From Rikenellaceae bacterium (GTDB taxonomy: Bacteria; Bacteroidota; Bacteroidia; Bacteroidales; Rikenellaceae): DNA of 64,000 bases. The notes beneath the pieces were generated by a model. That model did no database searches and was not told the origin of the DNA. It worked only from the letters and a program-made list of their open reading frames with translations. Positions within the stretch are counted from its first letter, which is position 1; each line of letters starts with the position of its first letter. Of this stretch, positions 40,938 to 51,497 are shown in pieces. The position numbers were made by a program, and so were the translations under genes. The DNA is taken from NCBI GenBank assembly GCA_021201795.1, contig JAJQEF010000002.1, positions 1 through 64,000 of the forward strand. Direction: 5' to 3'.

Positions 40938-42944
40938 TTATTCTCTTTCCGGATATGCAATTCTTGTGTGGTAAATGCTTTCGAGTTTATTTTTAAGGAT
41001 CTCTTTGATTTTGGATATATCGTTAAAAGACAATAAAGACTGAGACAGTTCCTTGTCGTTTATTTTAATCTCGACCACCTTATCGACCAATTGATCTATA
41101 GTTTCATTGGTATATTCCGTAAGACTGTGAGAAGCAGCCTCGACCGCATCGGCTATCATACATATCGATACTTCTTTCGAAATCGGCTTCGGTCCCGGAT
41201 AACGGTAATCCTTCTCGTTTGGACTTCCATTTGCCGCGCGCTCCTTACAATAAAAGAAGTACACCAGAGAATCTCCGTGATGTCCTGAAATAAAATTAAT
41301 AATAACCTGCGGAAGCCGTTCCTTCTTTGCGAGCGCCACTCCATCCGTTACGTGCCTGAGAATAATTTTTGCACTTTCACGAGGTGACAGTTCGTCATGC
41401 GGGTTAAAGGTACCTCTATTATTTTCGATAAAAAACGCAGGATTATTGATTTTCCCTATATCGTGGTACATGGATCCGGCACGTGCAAGCAATGGATTTG
41501 CATCGATAGCCGTTGCAGCGGCTTCCGACATATTAGCAACCTGTAATGTATGCTGGAACGTCCCGGGAGCCTTATGCGCGAGCTCCAGAAGCAGCTTCTG
41601 GTTTGTGTCGCACAGTTCGAGAAGCGTTATATCCGAAACGAATCCGAAAATCTTCTCCATCATATAAATCAACTGGTACATTCCAAGGAACAAAATCGCG
41701 TTCACTCCGAACCAAACAAAATTTATCCATTCCAAACCGTTGATTTCACCGTATTGAATAAGGTTTATCGCAACATAACTGACACAGTTGCTTAACAATA
41801 TTGCTCCGGCAGCCATAAAGATATTCTCCCTCCGATATGATCTGTTTATTATGAATATCGCAACGATTCCCGCTATAAAATTTATAAAGAAGAATTCTAT
41901 AGGTTTGGGAACTATCAGCGAGCATAGGAGCAGGATAGTCGTATGTTCGTAAACCGACATCCTGACATCGAAAAATGTAAGTATATATATAGGAACGATT
42001 GCAAACGGTATTATATAAACGCTCAGGTGCTCGTTCTTGGAAACGATCGAACAGAGGCCAACCATTAATATGTACAGCATAAGTATAAAAAGAACATTTT
42101 TCCTTACGCTTATAAAAACATTTTTGAAGAAATAGAAAAAAAGGAAAGTAATTAAGAAGATAAGGAGAACGACCGTAAAATGGCCTGCAAGCATCATATA
42201 GTAGTTATTTGATCCTCCCAGCCTTTTTTCATATTCGCTTTTAAGGGAATTGAGCTTGTTGAAAACATCCTGATCGATCAACTGATTATGCGCAACGATA
42301 AGTTCGTTGGCATGCACCAGACCTCTGGTAGTAGCGACGTTTCTCAGTTCTCTTTGTTTTAAACTTTCCGTAAGAGACTCATTATAAACAAGATTAGGCT
42401 GGATAAAACTATCGCTGTTAAAAATCGTAGAATCTTCCGGGAAAAAACTGTAAAACTGTTCTCTGAAGTAACGTTTTGCCGAAGATACGGTAAAAATCTC
42501 TCCTGTAGATACCGTTTCGAGTAGCGAGCTCCTGTCCGTACGTATATAAGTAAGTCCGGTATCATCTTCTGCGGATCCCATATCAAGATTGGAAATAATA
42601 CCCTTACCGTATATGAATCCGATTATATTAACGGCCCGATTTTCGACTGCCGGATCATCTATCGCATTCTTTAACGAAACAACCGCCATGTTATAAACAC
42701 TGGTATCGTATGTATATACCGGAATTGTGGAACGTTCTATATTGCGGCGGTCATTGATTATTTCCGTCTCGCTTTTAGTTATCGGGAAATCGAACGGTGC
42801 GTTAAGGTTCTCACCCTGCCATACTTCACCGACGTTATAGCGCTGCATATAATGTCCTTCAGTAGGAATAAGCAACGTAATGATAATCGCGGTTATAAAA
42901 AACAGCATCCCGTTAATGAGTAGCTGCCGTGATTTACTCGTCAT
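40938..42944 (-). CDS. 7TM-HD phosphohydrolase, PgpH-like
   Basis: The 668 residues have a first helix, an extracytoplasmic 7TMR-HDED domain of about 230 residues, seven helices, and a cytoplasmic HD domain: GSMYHDIGKINNPAFF with the metal-binding HD, HDELSPRESAKII, and SGHHGDSLVYFF. PgpH homologues degrade cyclic di-AMP. Nothing in the neighbourhood confirms the substrate. Confidence 0.92.
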   Translation of the reverse strand: MTSKSRQLLINGMLFFITAIIITLLIPTEGHYMQRYNVGEVWQGENLNAPFDFPITKSETEIINDRRNIERSTIPVYTYDTSVYNMAVVSLKNAIDDPAVENRAVNIIGFIYGKGIISNLDMGSAEDDTGLTYIRTDRSSLLETVSTGEIFTVSSAKRYFREQFYSFFPEDSTIFNSDSFIQPNLVYNESLTESLKQRELRNVATTRGLVHANELIVAHNQLIDQDVFNKLNSLKSEYEKRLGGSNNYYMMLAGHFTVVLLIFLITFLFFYFFKNVFISVRKNVLFILMLYILMVGLCSIVSKNEHLSVYIIPFAIVPIYILTFFDVRMSVYEHTTILLLCSLIVPKPIEFFFINFIAGIVAIFIINRSYRRENIFMAAGAILLSNCVSYVAINLIQYGEINGLEWINFVWFGVNAILFLGMYQLIYMMEKIFGFVSDITLLELCDTNQKLLLELAHKAPGTFQHTLQVANMSEAAATAIDANPLLARAGSMYHDIGKINNPAFFIENNRGTFNPHDELSPRESAKIILRHVTDGVALAKKERLPQVIINFISGHHGDSLVYFFYCKERAANGSPNEKDYRYPGPKPISKEVSICMIADAVEAASHSLTEYTNETIDQLVDKVVEIKINDKELSQSLLSFNDISKIKEILKNKLESIYHTRIAYPERE

Positions 42945-43016
42945 GATTAAAATGTATTTCGCCGTTAAAGATAATAAAAAACAGTAATATATTTAAAAAT
43001 CCTGCACCGGACTTAT

Positions 43017-43047
43017 TTTGCTATATCATACAACTTTAATACCTTTG
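43017..43047 (+). promoter_or_regulatory. Promoter of ung-dusB
   Basis: TTTG (43017) and TACCTTTG (43040..43047) are 19 bases apart, 23 bases before the start codon. Confidence 0.7.
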
Positions 43048-43070
43048 CTGAAATCAAAATTTCGCGGTTT

Positions 43071-43733
43071 ATGGATGTTAAAATAGCGGAGGACTGGAAA
43101 CAGCACTTGTCCGGAGAATTTCAAAAGGATTATTTCCTCCGACTCGTCGAATTCGTAAAACATGAATACGGTACCAACACAATATACCCTAAGGGACGGA
43201 ATATTTTCAGGGCTTTCGAAGAATCCACTTTCGACAATCTGAAGGTAGTTATAATCGGTCAGGACCCGTATCACGGCCCGGGACAGGCCAACGGTTTATG
43301 TTTCTCGGTACACGACGGGATACAATACCCTCCATCACTGCAAAATATTTTCAAGGAATTGGTGGACGACACAGGATGCCCGATGCCTGACTCCGGTGAC
43401 CTGGACCGATGGGCGCGTCAGGGTGTGCTGCTTCTAAATTCTGTCCTTACCGTAAGGGCGCATCAGGCGGCATCGCATCAAGGCAAAGGATGGGAAATAT
43501 TTACCGATGCTGTGGTTAATGTAATCGCACGTGAGAAAAAAGAGATAGTTTACATGCTATGGGGCGCCTATGCTCAGAAAAAAGGAGCTATCGTAAACAG
43601 GGCGGATAACTGCGTCCTTGAAACCGTTCACCCGTCACCGTTATCCGCGCATCGTGGATTTTTCGGGTGCAAGCATTTTTCTAAGGCTAACGAATACCTT
43701 CAGTCAAAAGGCAAAACTCCCATACAGTGGTAA
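43071..43733 (+). CDS. ung: Uracil-DNA glycosylase
   Basis: Ung removes uracil from DNA. The 220 residues contain the catalytic water-activating motif GQDPYHGPGQANGLCFSV and the C-terminal HPSPLSAHRGFFG of family 1. The dusB GTG start overlaps its last 7 bases. Confidence 0.97.
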   Translation: MDVKIAEDWKQHLSGEFQKDYFLRLVEFVKHEYGTNTIYPKGRNIFRAFEESTFDNLKVVIIGQDPYHGPGQANGLCFSVHDGIQYPPSLQNIFKELVDDTGCPMPDSGDLDRWARQGVLLLNSVLTVRAHQAASHQGKGWEIFTDAVVNVIAREKKEIVYMLWGAYAQKKGAIVNRADNCVLETVHPSPLSAHRGFFGCKHFSKANEYLQSKGKTPIQW

Positions 43734-44749
43734 AGATCGGGGACATCGAATTACCGGATAAACCGATCTTTCTGGCTCCGATGGAGGATGTCACCGATCC
43801 CTCGTTTCGTTATATCTGTAAAATGTATGGAGCCGACGTGGTTTATTCTGAATTTATCTCGGCAGACGGCCTGATAAGGGATGCCGCTAAATCCATGGCA
43901 AAACTGAATATATTCCCTTATGAGAGACCTGTGGGAATACAGATCTACGGACATGAAATAGCTCCCATGGTCGAAGCTGCCATAAGGGCTGAAACCGTCG
44001 ATCCGGATATAATAGATATAAATTTCGGATGCCCTGTAAAGAAAATTGCAAACCGGGGAGCAGGTTCCGGCATGATGCGTGACGTGCCCAAAATGGTGGA
44101 AATGACGAGACAGATCGTTAATGCCGTCAAAAAACCCGTCACCGTTAAAACAAGACTCGGATGGGACGAAGATTCCAAAAATATTATGGATATCGCGGAG
44201 CAACTCCAGGATGTAGGGATCGAGGCCCTCACCATACATGGACGAACACGCAGCCAGATGTATAAAGGAACTGCGGACTGGACCCTGATCGGTGAGGTTA
44301 AGAACAATCCGAGAATAAATATCCCTATCATCGGCAACGGAGATATAGATTCTGCATTAAAAGCGGAAGAAATGTTCGACAGGTACGGTGTAGACGGAAT
44401 AATGGTCGGCAGGGCTACCTATGGAAGGCCATGGATATTTAAGGAAATAAAGCACTATTTATCTACCGGTCAACTTTTATCGCCGCCTACTGTAAGCGAA
44501 AGAGTCAGGCTTGCCAAACTACACCTTAATAAATCGCTCGAATTCAAAGGGGAAAAAGTCGGGATACTTGAAATGAGAAGACATTTCTGTTCTTATTTTA
44601 AAGGGCTGCCTGATTTTAAGGAAACACGGATAAAACTCGTTACACAGAACTCCCAGAAGGAACTATTGGAAACCCTGGACTATATAAATGAACGTTGGGG
44701 CGATTTCGACACTTCAGGTGTCACTCAAACCGGAGTCTACGGAATTTAA
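43727..44749 (+). CDS. dusB: tRNA-dihydrouridine synthase DusB
   Basis: DusB reduces uridine in the D loop of tRNA with FMN. The 340 residues contain FLAPMEDVTDPSFR, DINFGCPVKKIANRGAGSG with the catalytic Cys, and IPIIGNGDIDS and DGIMVGRATYGRPWIF. The start is GTG at 43727, which overlaps ung. It meets queA tail to tail with a 4-base overlap. Confidence 0.95.
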   Translation: MVKIGDIELPDKPIFLAPMEDVTDPSFRYICKMYGADVVYSEFISADGLIRDAAKSMAKLNIFPYERPVGIQIYGHEIAPMVEAAIRAETVDPDIIDINFGCPVKKIANRGAGSGMMRDVPKMVEMTRQIVNAVKKPVTVKTRLGWDEDSKNIMDIAEQLQDVGIEALTIHGRTRSQMYKGTADWTLIGEVKNNPRINIPIIGNGDIDSALKAEEMFDRYGVDGIMVGRATYGRPWIFKEIKHYLSTGQLLSPPTVSERVRLAKLHLNKSLEFKGEKVGILEMRRHFCSYFKGLPDFKETRIKLVTQNSQKELLETLDYINERWGDFDTSGVTQTGVYGI

Positions 44750-45966
44750 TCTTCCGCTTCCTGAAGAAAAAGTATCGAGCTGTCGCCGTAACTTAGAAAT
44801 CTATACCCATTGGTTAAGGCATGAGAGTATATTTTTTCCCAATCCTTACCGGTTATAGCTGATATAAGCAGCAGCAAAGTACTTTTCGGCTGGTGGAAAT
44901 TCGTTATGAGGGAATTTATTATCCTGAAACGGAATCCCGCAGGCGTTATCATTATTTGGGTAGAAGCCTTTAACTTTTGGAAACCATTTGAAACCATATG
45001 ATCCCTGAGCGCGATCATCATCTGCCTGCCGTCGGCGTTTTCCGGAATATCAAAAGCTTCCCACTGCCCTACCGTGCGGGCCAAATCGGCATATTTATCA
45101 CACATTACCCTGTACCCGAGGACAGTCAGGGACTCCAATGTTCTTACCGAAGTTGTGCCAACGGCTGTTACCTTACCGTATTTTTCAATAAGTTTTTCTA
45201 TCGTTTCCAGATTTACCTCGAAATGTTCGGTGTGCATTTCATGGTCGTAAGCATTTTCGCTTTTTACGGGCATAAATGTCCCTGCACCTACGTGAAGGGT
45301 CACTTCCTCTGTACTTATATTTTTTCTATCGAGCGAACTGAGAATCGTATCGGAAAAATGCAGACCTGCAGTTGGGGCCGCAACCGAACCTTCTATTTTC
45401 GAATATACGGTTTGGTACCTCGTATTATCGATATCCTCGCTGTCGCGCCTGAGATAGGGAGGAATAGGAATTTTTCCAAGAGTTTCAAGGATTGTACCGA
45501 ACGTTGCATCCGCGTCCCATGTAAATTCTATTAGCTGATTTTTGTCATCCGAGCCTTTTCTCTCCGCTTTCAATTCACAATCATTCCCGTTATGAAGAAA
45601 TTTTATAGCTAACTTTCCTTCCTTCCATTTTTTCAGATTACCCACGATACATACCCATTGTGCACATCCTTTGATAGAGAAGGCTCTTTCATAATCGGCA
45701 GGATCATACGGCTCAAGACAAAATATCTCTATTCTCGCCCCGGTTTCTTTAAAGAACATTATTCTCGCCCTTACCACTTTGGTATTGTTAAACACAAGGA
45801 GAGAATCCTCCGGAAGATGCGATAAAAGATCCGAAAATTCCGAATCCATGATTTCACCGTTACGATAAACCAGTAATTTCGATCTGTCGCGTTCGGCCAA
45901 AGGGAAACGTGCGATTTTCTCTTCCGGCAGATCGTAGTCAAAATGCGACATATCCAGGAAATCCAT
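44746..45966 (-). CDS. queA: S-adenosylmethionine:tRNA ribosyltransferase-isomerase
   Basis: QueA makes epoxyqueuosine by adding the ribosyl part of AdoMet to preQ1 in tRNA. The 406 residues contain FDYDLPEEKIARFPL, VFNNTKVVRAR, GSVAAPTAGLHFS, HVGAGTFMPVK and SLITNFHQPKSTLLLLISA. This is longer than the 340-350 usual elsewhere but normal in Bacteroidota. It shares the pathway with queE. The ATG overlaps the stop of the DUF6427 gene by one base. Confidence 0.94.
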   Translation of the reverse strand: MDFLDMSHFDYDLPEEKIARFPLAERDRSKLLVYRNGEIMDSEFSDLLSHLPEDSLLVFNNTKVVRARIMFFKETGARIEIFCLEPYDPADYERAFSIKGCAQWVCIVGNLKKWKEGKLAIKFLHNGNDCELKAERKGSDDKNQLIEFTWDADATFGTILETLGKIPIPPYLRRDSEDIDNTRYQTVYSKIEGSVAAPTAGLHFSDTILSSLDRKNISTEEVTLHVGAGTFMPVKSENAYDHEMHTEHFEVNLETIEKLIEKYGKVTAVGTTSVRTLESLTVLGYRVMCDKYADLARTVGQWEAFDIPENADGRQMMIALRDHMVSNGFQKLKASTQIMITPAGFRFRIINSLITNFHQPKSTLLLLISAITGKDWEKIYSHALTNGYRFLSYGDSSILFLQEAED

Positions 45967-46958
45967 TATTCTAAGAGTATTGGTATCAGATTAAAAACTA
46001 TGGTAACGATTATTATAGCAATATACAGAATATTCCCGATAATACCTTTTTTCCTGTTAAAGAACGCGGGTATCATTATCGACAATGGCACAGCAGCCAA
46101 TGGAATGGCCAGTGTAGGATTTTCTTCCAAGGATAGAACAGGAATGGTTAGTATCAGTATCCATACGAAAAGAATAAAGAGCCTTACAGCCCGTTTCTTC
46201 GTCCTTGCTTTTCCTCCCATAAACACGATTATCCCGAACACGGCAAGTAACAGATAAAATGTTGACATTATATAACCAGCAACACTGATATTTTTAATAA
46301 TATCCCCGGCTCCATCTTCCAACACAGCAAAAATAGCTCTGTAAATAAACCCGAACTCCGGGCCTGTCGCCCACGTAATATAAGACAGCAAAAACAAAGG
46401 CACCGACAAACCAACTAAAGACAGAAACCAATCCCTCCATGTACGTGTAAAATATATCAACGATATCGGAAGCAATATAACGTAAGGAACTGTCTGCGGA
46501 TATATCAAAACCGCTATTCCGATGCACATTCCGGCATTGAAAAAATAATTGAACCGATCGAGTCTTTTGTAGGAATTTATAATATTCTCTACAGCGGCAA
46601 TTATAAAAAATGCGGCAAGAAGAGAAATTATATTCTGGGCAGGAACAGTATAACCTGCGCAGATCACGATATAAATTATCGCCGGAAGATAGGACCTGTC
46701 TACAAGTATCAAATTCCGGGTGGCAAGACGGGTGAGATAAAACGCATTGACAAACAGAAAAATAAAAGTCAGTATCTCATTCAGATAAGGTCGCGACACG
46801 GAAAAATCATATATCGATCTGCCCAGAAATGAAAAATCCGTAAGGTCGAATTGTACAGGTACGGTAAAAAGATATTCTCTTACTCCGAATATGGCATACA
46901 TAAACAGGAATAAGAGAATTGTTCTGATTAAACTTTGACGTGTAATGTCAAATCCCAT
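45966..46958 (-). CDS. Polytopic membrane protein, DUF6427-like
   Basis: The 330 residues are almost all hydrophobic, with about ten predicted helices and few charged loops. This matches the Bacteroidota-specific family found beside purD and queA or the upp gene. Function is not known. One-base overlaps tie it to purD upstream and queA downstream. Confidence 0.8.
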   Translation of the reverse strand: MGFDITRQSLIRTILLFLFMYAIFGVREYLFTVPVQFDLTDFSFLGRSIYDFSVSRPYLNEILTFIFLFVNAFYLTRLATRNLILVDRSYLPAIIYIVICAGYTVPAQNIISLLAAFFIIAAVENIINSYKRLDRFNYFFNAGMCIGIAVLIYPQTVPYVILLPISLIYFTRTWRDWFLSLVGLSVPLFLLSYITWATGPEFGFIYRAIFAVLEDGAGDIIKNISVAGYIMSTFYLLLAVFGIIVFMGGKARTKKRAVRLFILFVWILILTIPVLSLEENPTLAIPLAAVPLSIMIPAFFNRKKGIIGNILYIAIIIVTIVFNLIPILLE

Positions 46959-48253
46959 TATTCAGGCATTAGGTCTTTACCAATGTCCTTGCGGAAATAT
47001 TTTCCTTTATAGTGTATTTTATCTATAGTTTTATAAGAATTATTCACCGCTTCTACGATGCTTTTACCATAAGAGGTAACGGCAAGAACCCTTCCGCCAG
47101 CAGTAACCACATCCTTACCTTTAACAGTCGTACCGGCATGGAATACCAGACTCTCTGTTTCAGTTTCAAGACCCTCGATAACAAGTCCTTTCTCGTAATC
47201 ACCCGGATAACCCTCGGAAACACATACGACAGTAGCGGCCGTCTCTTCCGTTATATCCAGTTTACGTGACTTCAGGGAGCCGAACGCAATGCCTTCGAAT
47301 AAGTCCACTATATCCGACTCGATCCTCGGAAGTACAACCTCGGTTTCGGGATCACCCATACGTACGTTATATTCGATAACTTTCGGGTCACCGCCACAAT
47401 TCATCAGACCTATAAAAATAAATCCGTTATAAATTATTTCATCGGCTTTAAGTCCTTCGACCGTAGGCTCCACTATTTGGGTCCGGACTTTTTCCATGAA
47501 CGCCTCGTCGCAGAACGGAACCGGTGAAACAGCTCCCATTCCTCCTGTATTAAGTCCGGTATCGCCTTCCCCTATCCTCTTATAATCCTTGGCCTCTGGA
47601 AGAATTTTATAGGTTTTACCATCAGTAGCCACAAAAACAGACACTTCTATACCCGAAAGATATTCTTCGATAACGACTTTCGAACTTGCCGCTCCGAATT
47701 TTCCGGTAAGCATATCGGACAGTTCTTTTTTCGCTTCTTCTTTGTTTTCAAGTATGGTGACACCTTTGCCCGCAGCAAGTCCGTCCGCCTTGAGAACATA
47801 TGGGGCGGTTATAGTCTCTATGAAATCATAGCCCTCTTCAATATTACCTTTCGTAAAAGTTTTATATTGCGCAGTAGGAATCCCGTGTTTTATCATGAAA
47901 TTTTTAGCAAAATCCTTGCTTCCTTCCAACTTGGCTCCCAATGCAGAAGGTCCGATAACCGGAATATTTTTTATGTCGTTATCGCTGACAAAATAATCGT
48001 AAATACCCTTAACCAGCGGGTCCTCAGGTCCGACTACCACGAGATTTATGTTATTGGATATTACGAACTGCTTAACAATTGCAAAGTCGGTGGGATTCAT
48101 ATCCACATTTATCCCGCAACTTTTCGTTCCCGCGTTTCCGGGAGCTATGAACAATTTAGCGACACGTTTGCTTTGGGCGATCTTCCACGCAAAAGCATTT
48201 TCTCTACCGCCGGAACCCAGCAACAAAACGTTTACCGATTTAGGAAATTTCAT
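46958..48253 (-). CDS. purD: Phosphoribosylamine--glycine ligase
   Basis: PurD makes glycinamide ribonucleotide in purine synthesis. The ATP-grasp features are VNVLLLGSGGRENAFAWKIA, LKADGLAAGKGV, GEGDTGLNTGGMGAVSPV and YNVRMGDPETEVVLPR. It is 431 residues, and it opens a purD-DUF6427-queA operon. Confidence 0.96.
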   Translation of the reverse strand: MKFPKSVNVLLLGSGGRENAFAWKIAQSKRVAKLFIAPGNAGTKSCGINVDMNPTDFAIVKQFVISNNINLVVVGPEDPLVKGIYDYFVSDNDIKNIPVIGPSALGAKLEGSKDFAKNFMIKHGIPTAQYKTFTKGNIEEGYDFIETITAPYVLKADGLAAGKGVTILENKEEAKKELSDMLTGKFGAASSKVVIEEYLSGIEVSVFVATDGKTYKILPEAKDYKRIGEGDTGLNTGGMGAVSPVPFCDEAFMEKVRTQIVEPTVEGLKADEIIYNGFIFIGLMNCGGDPKVIEYNVRMGDPETEVVLPRIESDIVDLFEGIAFGSLKSRKLDITEETAATVVCVSEGYPGDYEKGLVIEGLETETESLVFHAGTTVKGKDVVTAGGRVLAVTSYGKSIVEAVNNSYKTIDKIHYKGKYFRKDIGKDLMPE

Positions 48254-48348
48254 TATTACATTCTATTTGAAAAGACCCACAAAATTATTAATTTTTGATT
48301 AAAGGACAAATAAACCGTCTTACTTTATTACCCGAATAAAAAGTTACG

Positions 48349-49386
48349 TCATTCACCCTGCCTGAGCGGCTTGTCTACAAACGGCTTCAAGATATCGTTT
48401 AGTTTCTCGTGTTCGACAAGAAATCCGTCATGACCGAAATCCGATGTTATTATATATATCTCCGAATCCGGAATATGTCTGTAAAGGAATATCTGCTCAC
48501 ACACAGGCAGAATTATATCCGAAGAGATCCCGATTACAACAGTCCGTGCTTTTATCATGCCTAATGCGGTCTCCACACCACCGCGGAACCTGCCCACATT
48601 ATGGGAATCGAACGCCTGCGACAATCTGTAATATGAATAAGCATTGAATCTGCGGCACAATTTATCTCCCTGATACTGTTGGTATGTAGCGGCACGGAAA
48701 CCGGTGAGTTTGTAAAGATTATCGTTCTCCTGCTGGGTTTCGTTATAAGCCATGCTTCCCCGGTAGCTCAACAGACCTATGGACCTCGATACACGCATTC
48801 CTTTTTTTCCCGCCTCCGGATCATTCTGTCCGTAAGAAGGGTCGACTTCAATAGCCATTCTCTGCGATTCATTCAACGCTATAGTCCATGGTTGACTTTT
48901 AGCCGAAGTGGCTATCAGAACGAGCCTCTGCATAAAATCCGGCTGCATTATAGCCCATTCCATCGCCTGAAACCCTCCGATAGAACTTCCTATCATCGCA
49001 CGGACACTCTTTATGCCCAATTCTTCCGCCAGAAGAATATGCGCCCTCACCATATCCCTTATAGTTATGAAAGGGAAGGATTCGTAGTACGGCTCCCCTG
49101 TCTTCGGATTGATGTCGAGAGGCCCTGTAGTACCGTAATGCGACCCTATTATATTCGCAGAGATAGTAAAATATTTACCAGGATCGAGAAATTTTTTCGC
49201 TTTGACCGTATTTGGCCACCAATCGGCTACTTCGGAATTTGCCGTAAGGGCATGACAGACCCATATCACATTATTCTTGCCGGGCTTCAACCGGCCGAAC
49301 GTATGATACGCGATGGTGAGATCGGTTATTACCTCCCCGTTCTCCAGCGTAAACGGTTTATCGTATTTAAAATATTTAACTACCAT
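48349..49386 (-). CDS. metX: Homoserine O-acetyltransferase (alpha/beta hydrolase)
   Basis: MetX activates homoserine for methionine synthesis. The 345 residues contain VWVCHALTANSEVADWW, the nucleophile elbow MIGSSIGGFQAMEW, and the catalytic Asp and His in ISSDIILPV and FGHDGFLVEH. Acetyl versus succinyl specificity cannot be told from sequence by eye. It is divergent from moxR. Confidence 0.93.
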   Translation of the reverse strand: MVVKYFKYDKPFTLENGEVITDLTIAYHTFGRLKPGKNNVIWVCHALTANSEVADWWPNTVKAKKFLDPGKYFTISANIIGSHYGTTGPLDINPKTGEPYYESFPFITIRDMVRAHILLAEELGIKSVRAMIGSSIGGFQAMEWAIMQPDFMQRLVLIATSAKSQPWTIALNESQRMAIEVDPSYGQNDPEAGKKGMRVSRSIGLLSYRGSMAYNETQQENDNLYKLTGFRAATYQQYQGDKLCRRFNAYSYYRLSQAFDSHNVGRFRGGVETALGMIKARTVVIGISSDIILPVCEQIFLYRHIPDSEIYIITSDFGHDGFLVEHEKLNDILKPFVDKPLRQGE

Positions 49387-49535
49387 ACCGTATTATGAAC
49401 CAACAAATAAACGAAAAAAATGTATAAAATAAAAACCACGCCTTTATTCAAACTATATTATATCGTAGCACAGAATATTTCAGGAATGTTTTCGTTTATA
49501 ATATCATCCGGATCATACGGGAAAAATGCGGGTTA

Positions 49536-49564
49536 TTGAAATTTAAAAAAATACAATATTTTTG
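49536..49564 (+). promoter_or_regulatory. Promoter of the Bat operon
   Basis: TTG (49536) and TATTTTTG (49557..49564) are 18 bases apart, with moxR starting at 49601. Confidence 0.6.
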
Positions 49565-49600
49565 TAACCCGTACGTTAAAAGACAAAAATCAAAAATAAT

Positions 49601-50596
49601 ATGAACGAAGCAGTAAATATCAAGGAACTTAATGAACGTATCGAAAGAGAGAGTTCATTCGTGGACCTTCTTAACATTGAAATGGGCAAGGTCATTATCG
49701 GACAAAGGCATCTTGTGGACTCCCTCCTTATCGGGTTGCTGTCGAACGGACATATTTTGTTGGAAGGTGTTCCCGGACTGGCTAAAACCCTTGCCATTAC
49801 AACTTTGGCACAGGCGGTCGACGCTAAATTCAGCCGCATCCAGTTCACTCCGGATCTCTTACCTGCCGACCTTATAGGTACTTTAATATATAGCCAGAAA
49901 AACGAAGAATTCGCAGTCCGCAAAGGACCGGTTTTCGCCAATTTCGTACTGGCGGACGAGATTAACCGTTCACCGGCAAAGGTACAGAGTGCATTGCTTG
50001 AATCCATGCAGGAGAGACAGGTAACCATCGGGGATAATACGTACAAACTTCCCGAACCGTTCCTCGTCCTTGCAACCCAGAACCCTCTGGAACAGGAAGG
50101 AACATACCCGCTTCCTGAAGCACAAGTGGATCGTTTCATGCTCAAAGCCAAAATCGGTTATCCGTCGAAGAACGAAGAGATCAACATCATGCGGATGAAC
50201 CTTCAGGGCGAATTCCCAAAGGCGAATAAGATCATTACTCCAGAAGATATCCTCAAGGCGCGCCAAACGGTAAGCGAAGTATACATGGATGAAAAAATAG
50301 AAAAATACATAATAGATATAATTTTCGCCACACGCCAGCCGGAAGAATACAATCTCGACTCTCTTAGACATTTTATAAGCTACGGCGGTTCGCCGCGTTC
50401 CACGATAAGTCTTGCCAAAGCGGCGAAGAGCTATGCCTTCATAAAAAGAAGGGGGTACGTGGTTCCGGAAGATGTCCGCGCGGTTTGCCACGATGTCCTG
50501 AGGCACAGGATCGGTATAACTTACGAAGCGGAAGCAGAGAACATAACTTCCGAAGAGATTATTACTGAAATACTTAACAGCGTGGAAGTACCTTAA
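49601..50596 (+). CDS. MoxR-family AAA ATPase
   Basis: This chaperone-type ATPase usually activates VWA proteins. The 331 residues have Walker A EGVPGLAKTLA, Walker B VLADEINRSPAKVQSALLE, and the arginine-finger region EQEGTYPLPEAQVDRFM. It is the first gene of the Bat operon. Confidence 0.95.
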   Translation: MNEAVNIKELNERIERESSFVDLLNIEMGKVIIGQRHLVDSLLIGLLSNGHILLEGVPGLAKTLAITTLAQAVDAKFSRIQFTPDLLPADLIGTLIYSQKNEEFAVRKGPVFANFVLADEINRSPAKVQSALLESMQERQVTIGDNTYKLPEPFLVLATQNPLEQEGTYPLPEAQVDRFMLKAKIGYPSKNEEINIMRMNLQGEFPKANKIITPEDILKARQTVSEVYMDEKIEKYIIDIIFATRQPEEYNLDSLRHFISYGGSPRSTISLAKAAKSYAFIKRRGYVVPEDVRAVCHDVLRHRIGITYEAEAENITSEEIITEILNSVEVP

Positions 50597-50607
50597 TCAC
50601 CGGGATT

Positions 50608-51495
50608 ATGGAGGGAAACAGCAGCGATATTCTAAAACAGGTTCGTAAAATCGAAATAAAGACCCGCGGTCTCAGCAATGAAATATTTGCAGGTAAGTAC
50701 CACACGTCCTTTAAAGGTCGCGGTATGGCGTTCAGCGAAGTACGTGAATACCGCATAGGCGACGACGTGAGGGATATAGACTGGAACGTTACCGCCCGCA
50801 TCCGTACGCCCCATATAAAAACTTATGAAGAGGAACGCGAACTTACACTGATGCTTTTGATCGATGTAAGCGGTTCGCGGCTGTTCGGAACTGCGGATAA
50901 AACAAAGAAAAATCTTATCACCGAACTTGCAGCAGTACTTGCATTTTCCGCAGCATCGAACAACGATATGATCGGATGTATATTCTTCAGCGACAAGGTA
51001 GAAAAATTCATTCCTCCCAAAAAAGGGAAGAAACATATATTGCTTATAATCCGCGAACTTATCGAATTCGTTCCGCAAAGCAACGGTACGAATATCTCCG
51101 AGGCCCTGCGTTACTTTACGAATATAATAAAGAAGCACTGTACCGCATTTCTTATTTCAGATTTTATGGATACTGGCAAGGATGGCAAAGCTAATTTTTC
51201 AGATGCGCTGTCGATCGCTTCCGGCAAACACGACATCATAGGAATAAGAGTTTACGACCAGCGTGAAAAAGAGATTCCCGATGTCGGAATCATCGAATTC
51301 ACCGATGCGGAATCAGGTGAGAAAGTGTGGTTCGACTCATCGTCCAAACGTGCCCGTACGATTTACAGTCGGAATTGGGAAAAATACGAGGAAGCCGTAA
51401 ATACGGTTCTTAAAAAATCCCGTGTCGACAATATACCTATTTCGACGGATGACGATTACGTAGCACAGTTAATAAAACTTTTTTCATACAGATAG
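50608..51495 (+). CDS. DUF58 protein
   Basis: The DUF58 core FKGRGMAFSEVREYRIGDD and VRDIDWNVTAR is followed by a VWA-like fold (MLLIDVSGSRLFG) that keeps DxSxS. The 295 residues are cytoplasmic. DUF58 proteins form a module with MoxR and VWA proteins; the biochemical role is unknown. Confidence 0.93.
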   Translation: MEGNSSDILKQVRKIEIKTRGLSNEIFAGKYHTSFKGRGMAFSEVREYRIGDDVRDIDWNVTARIRTPHIKTYEEERELTLMLLIDVSGSRLFGTADKTKKNLITELAAVLAFSAASNNDMIGCIFFSDKVEKFIPPKKGKKHILLIIRELIEFVPQSNGTNISEALRYFTNIIKKHCTAFLISDFMDTGKDGKANFSDALSIASGKHDIIGIRVYDQREKEIPDVGIIEFTDAESGEKVWFDSSSKRARTIYSRNWEKYEEAVNTVLKKSRVDNIPISTDDDYVAQLIKLFSYR

Positions 51496-51497
51496 TT

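Noticed and set aside
49387..49600. SAM riboswitch before metX
   Set aside because: The divergent spacer is AT-rich and shows no multi-stem junction or terminator typical of SAM riboswitches.
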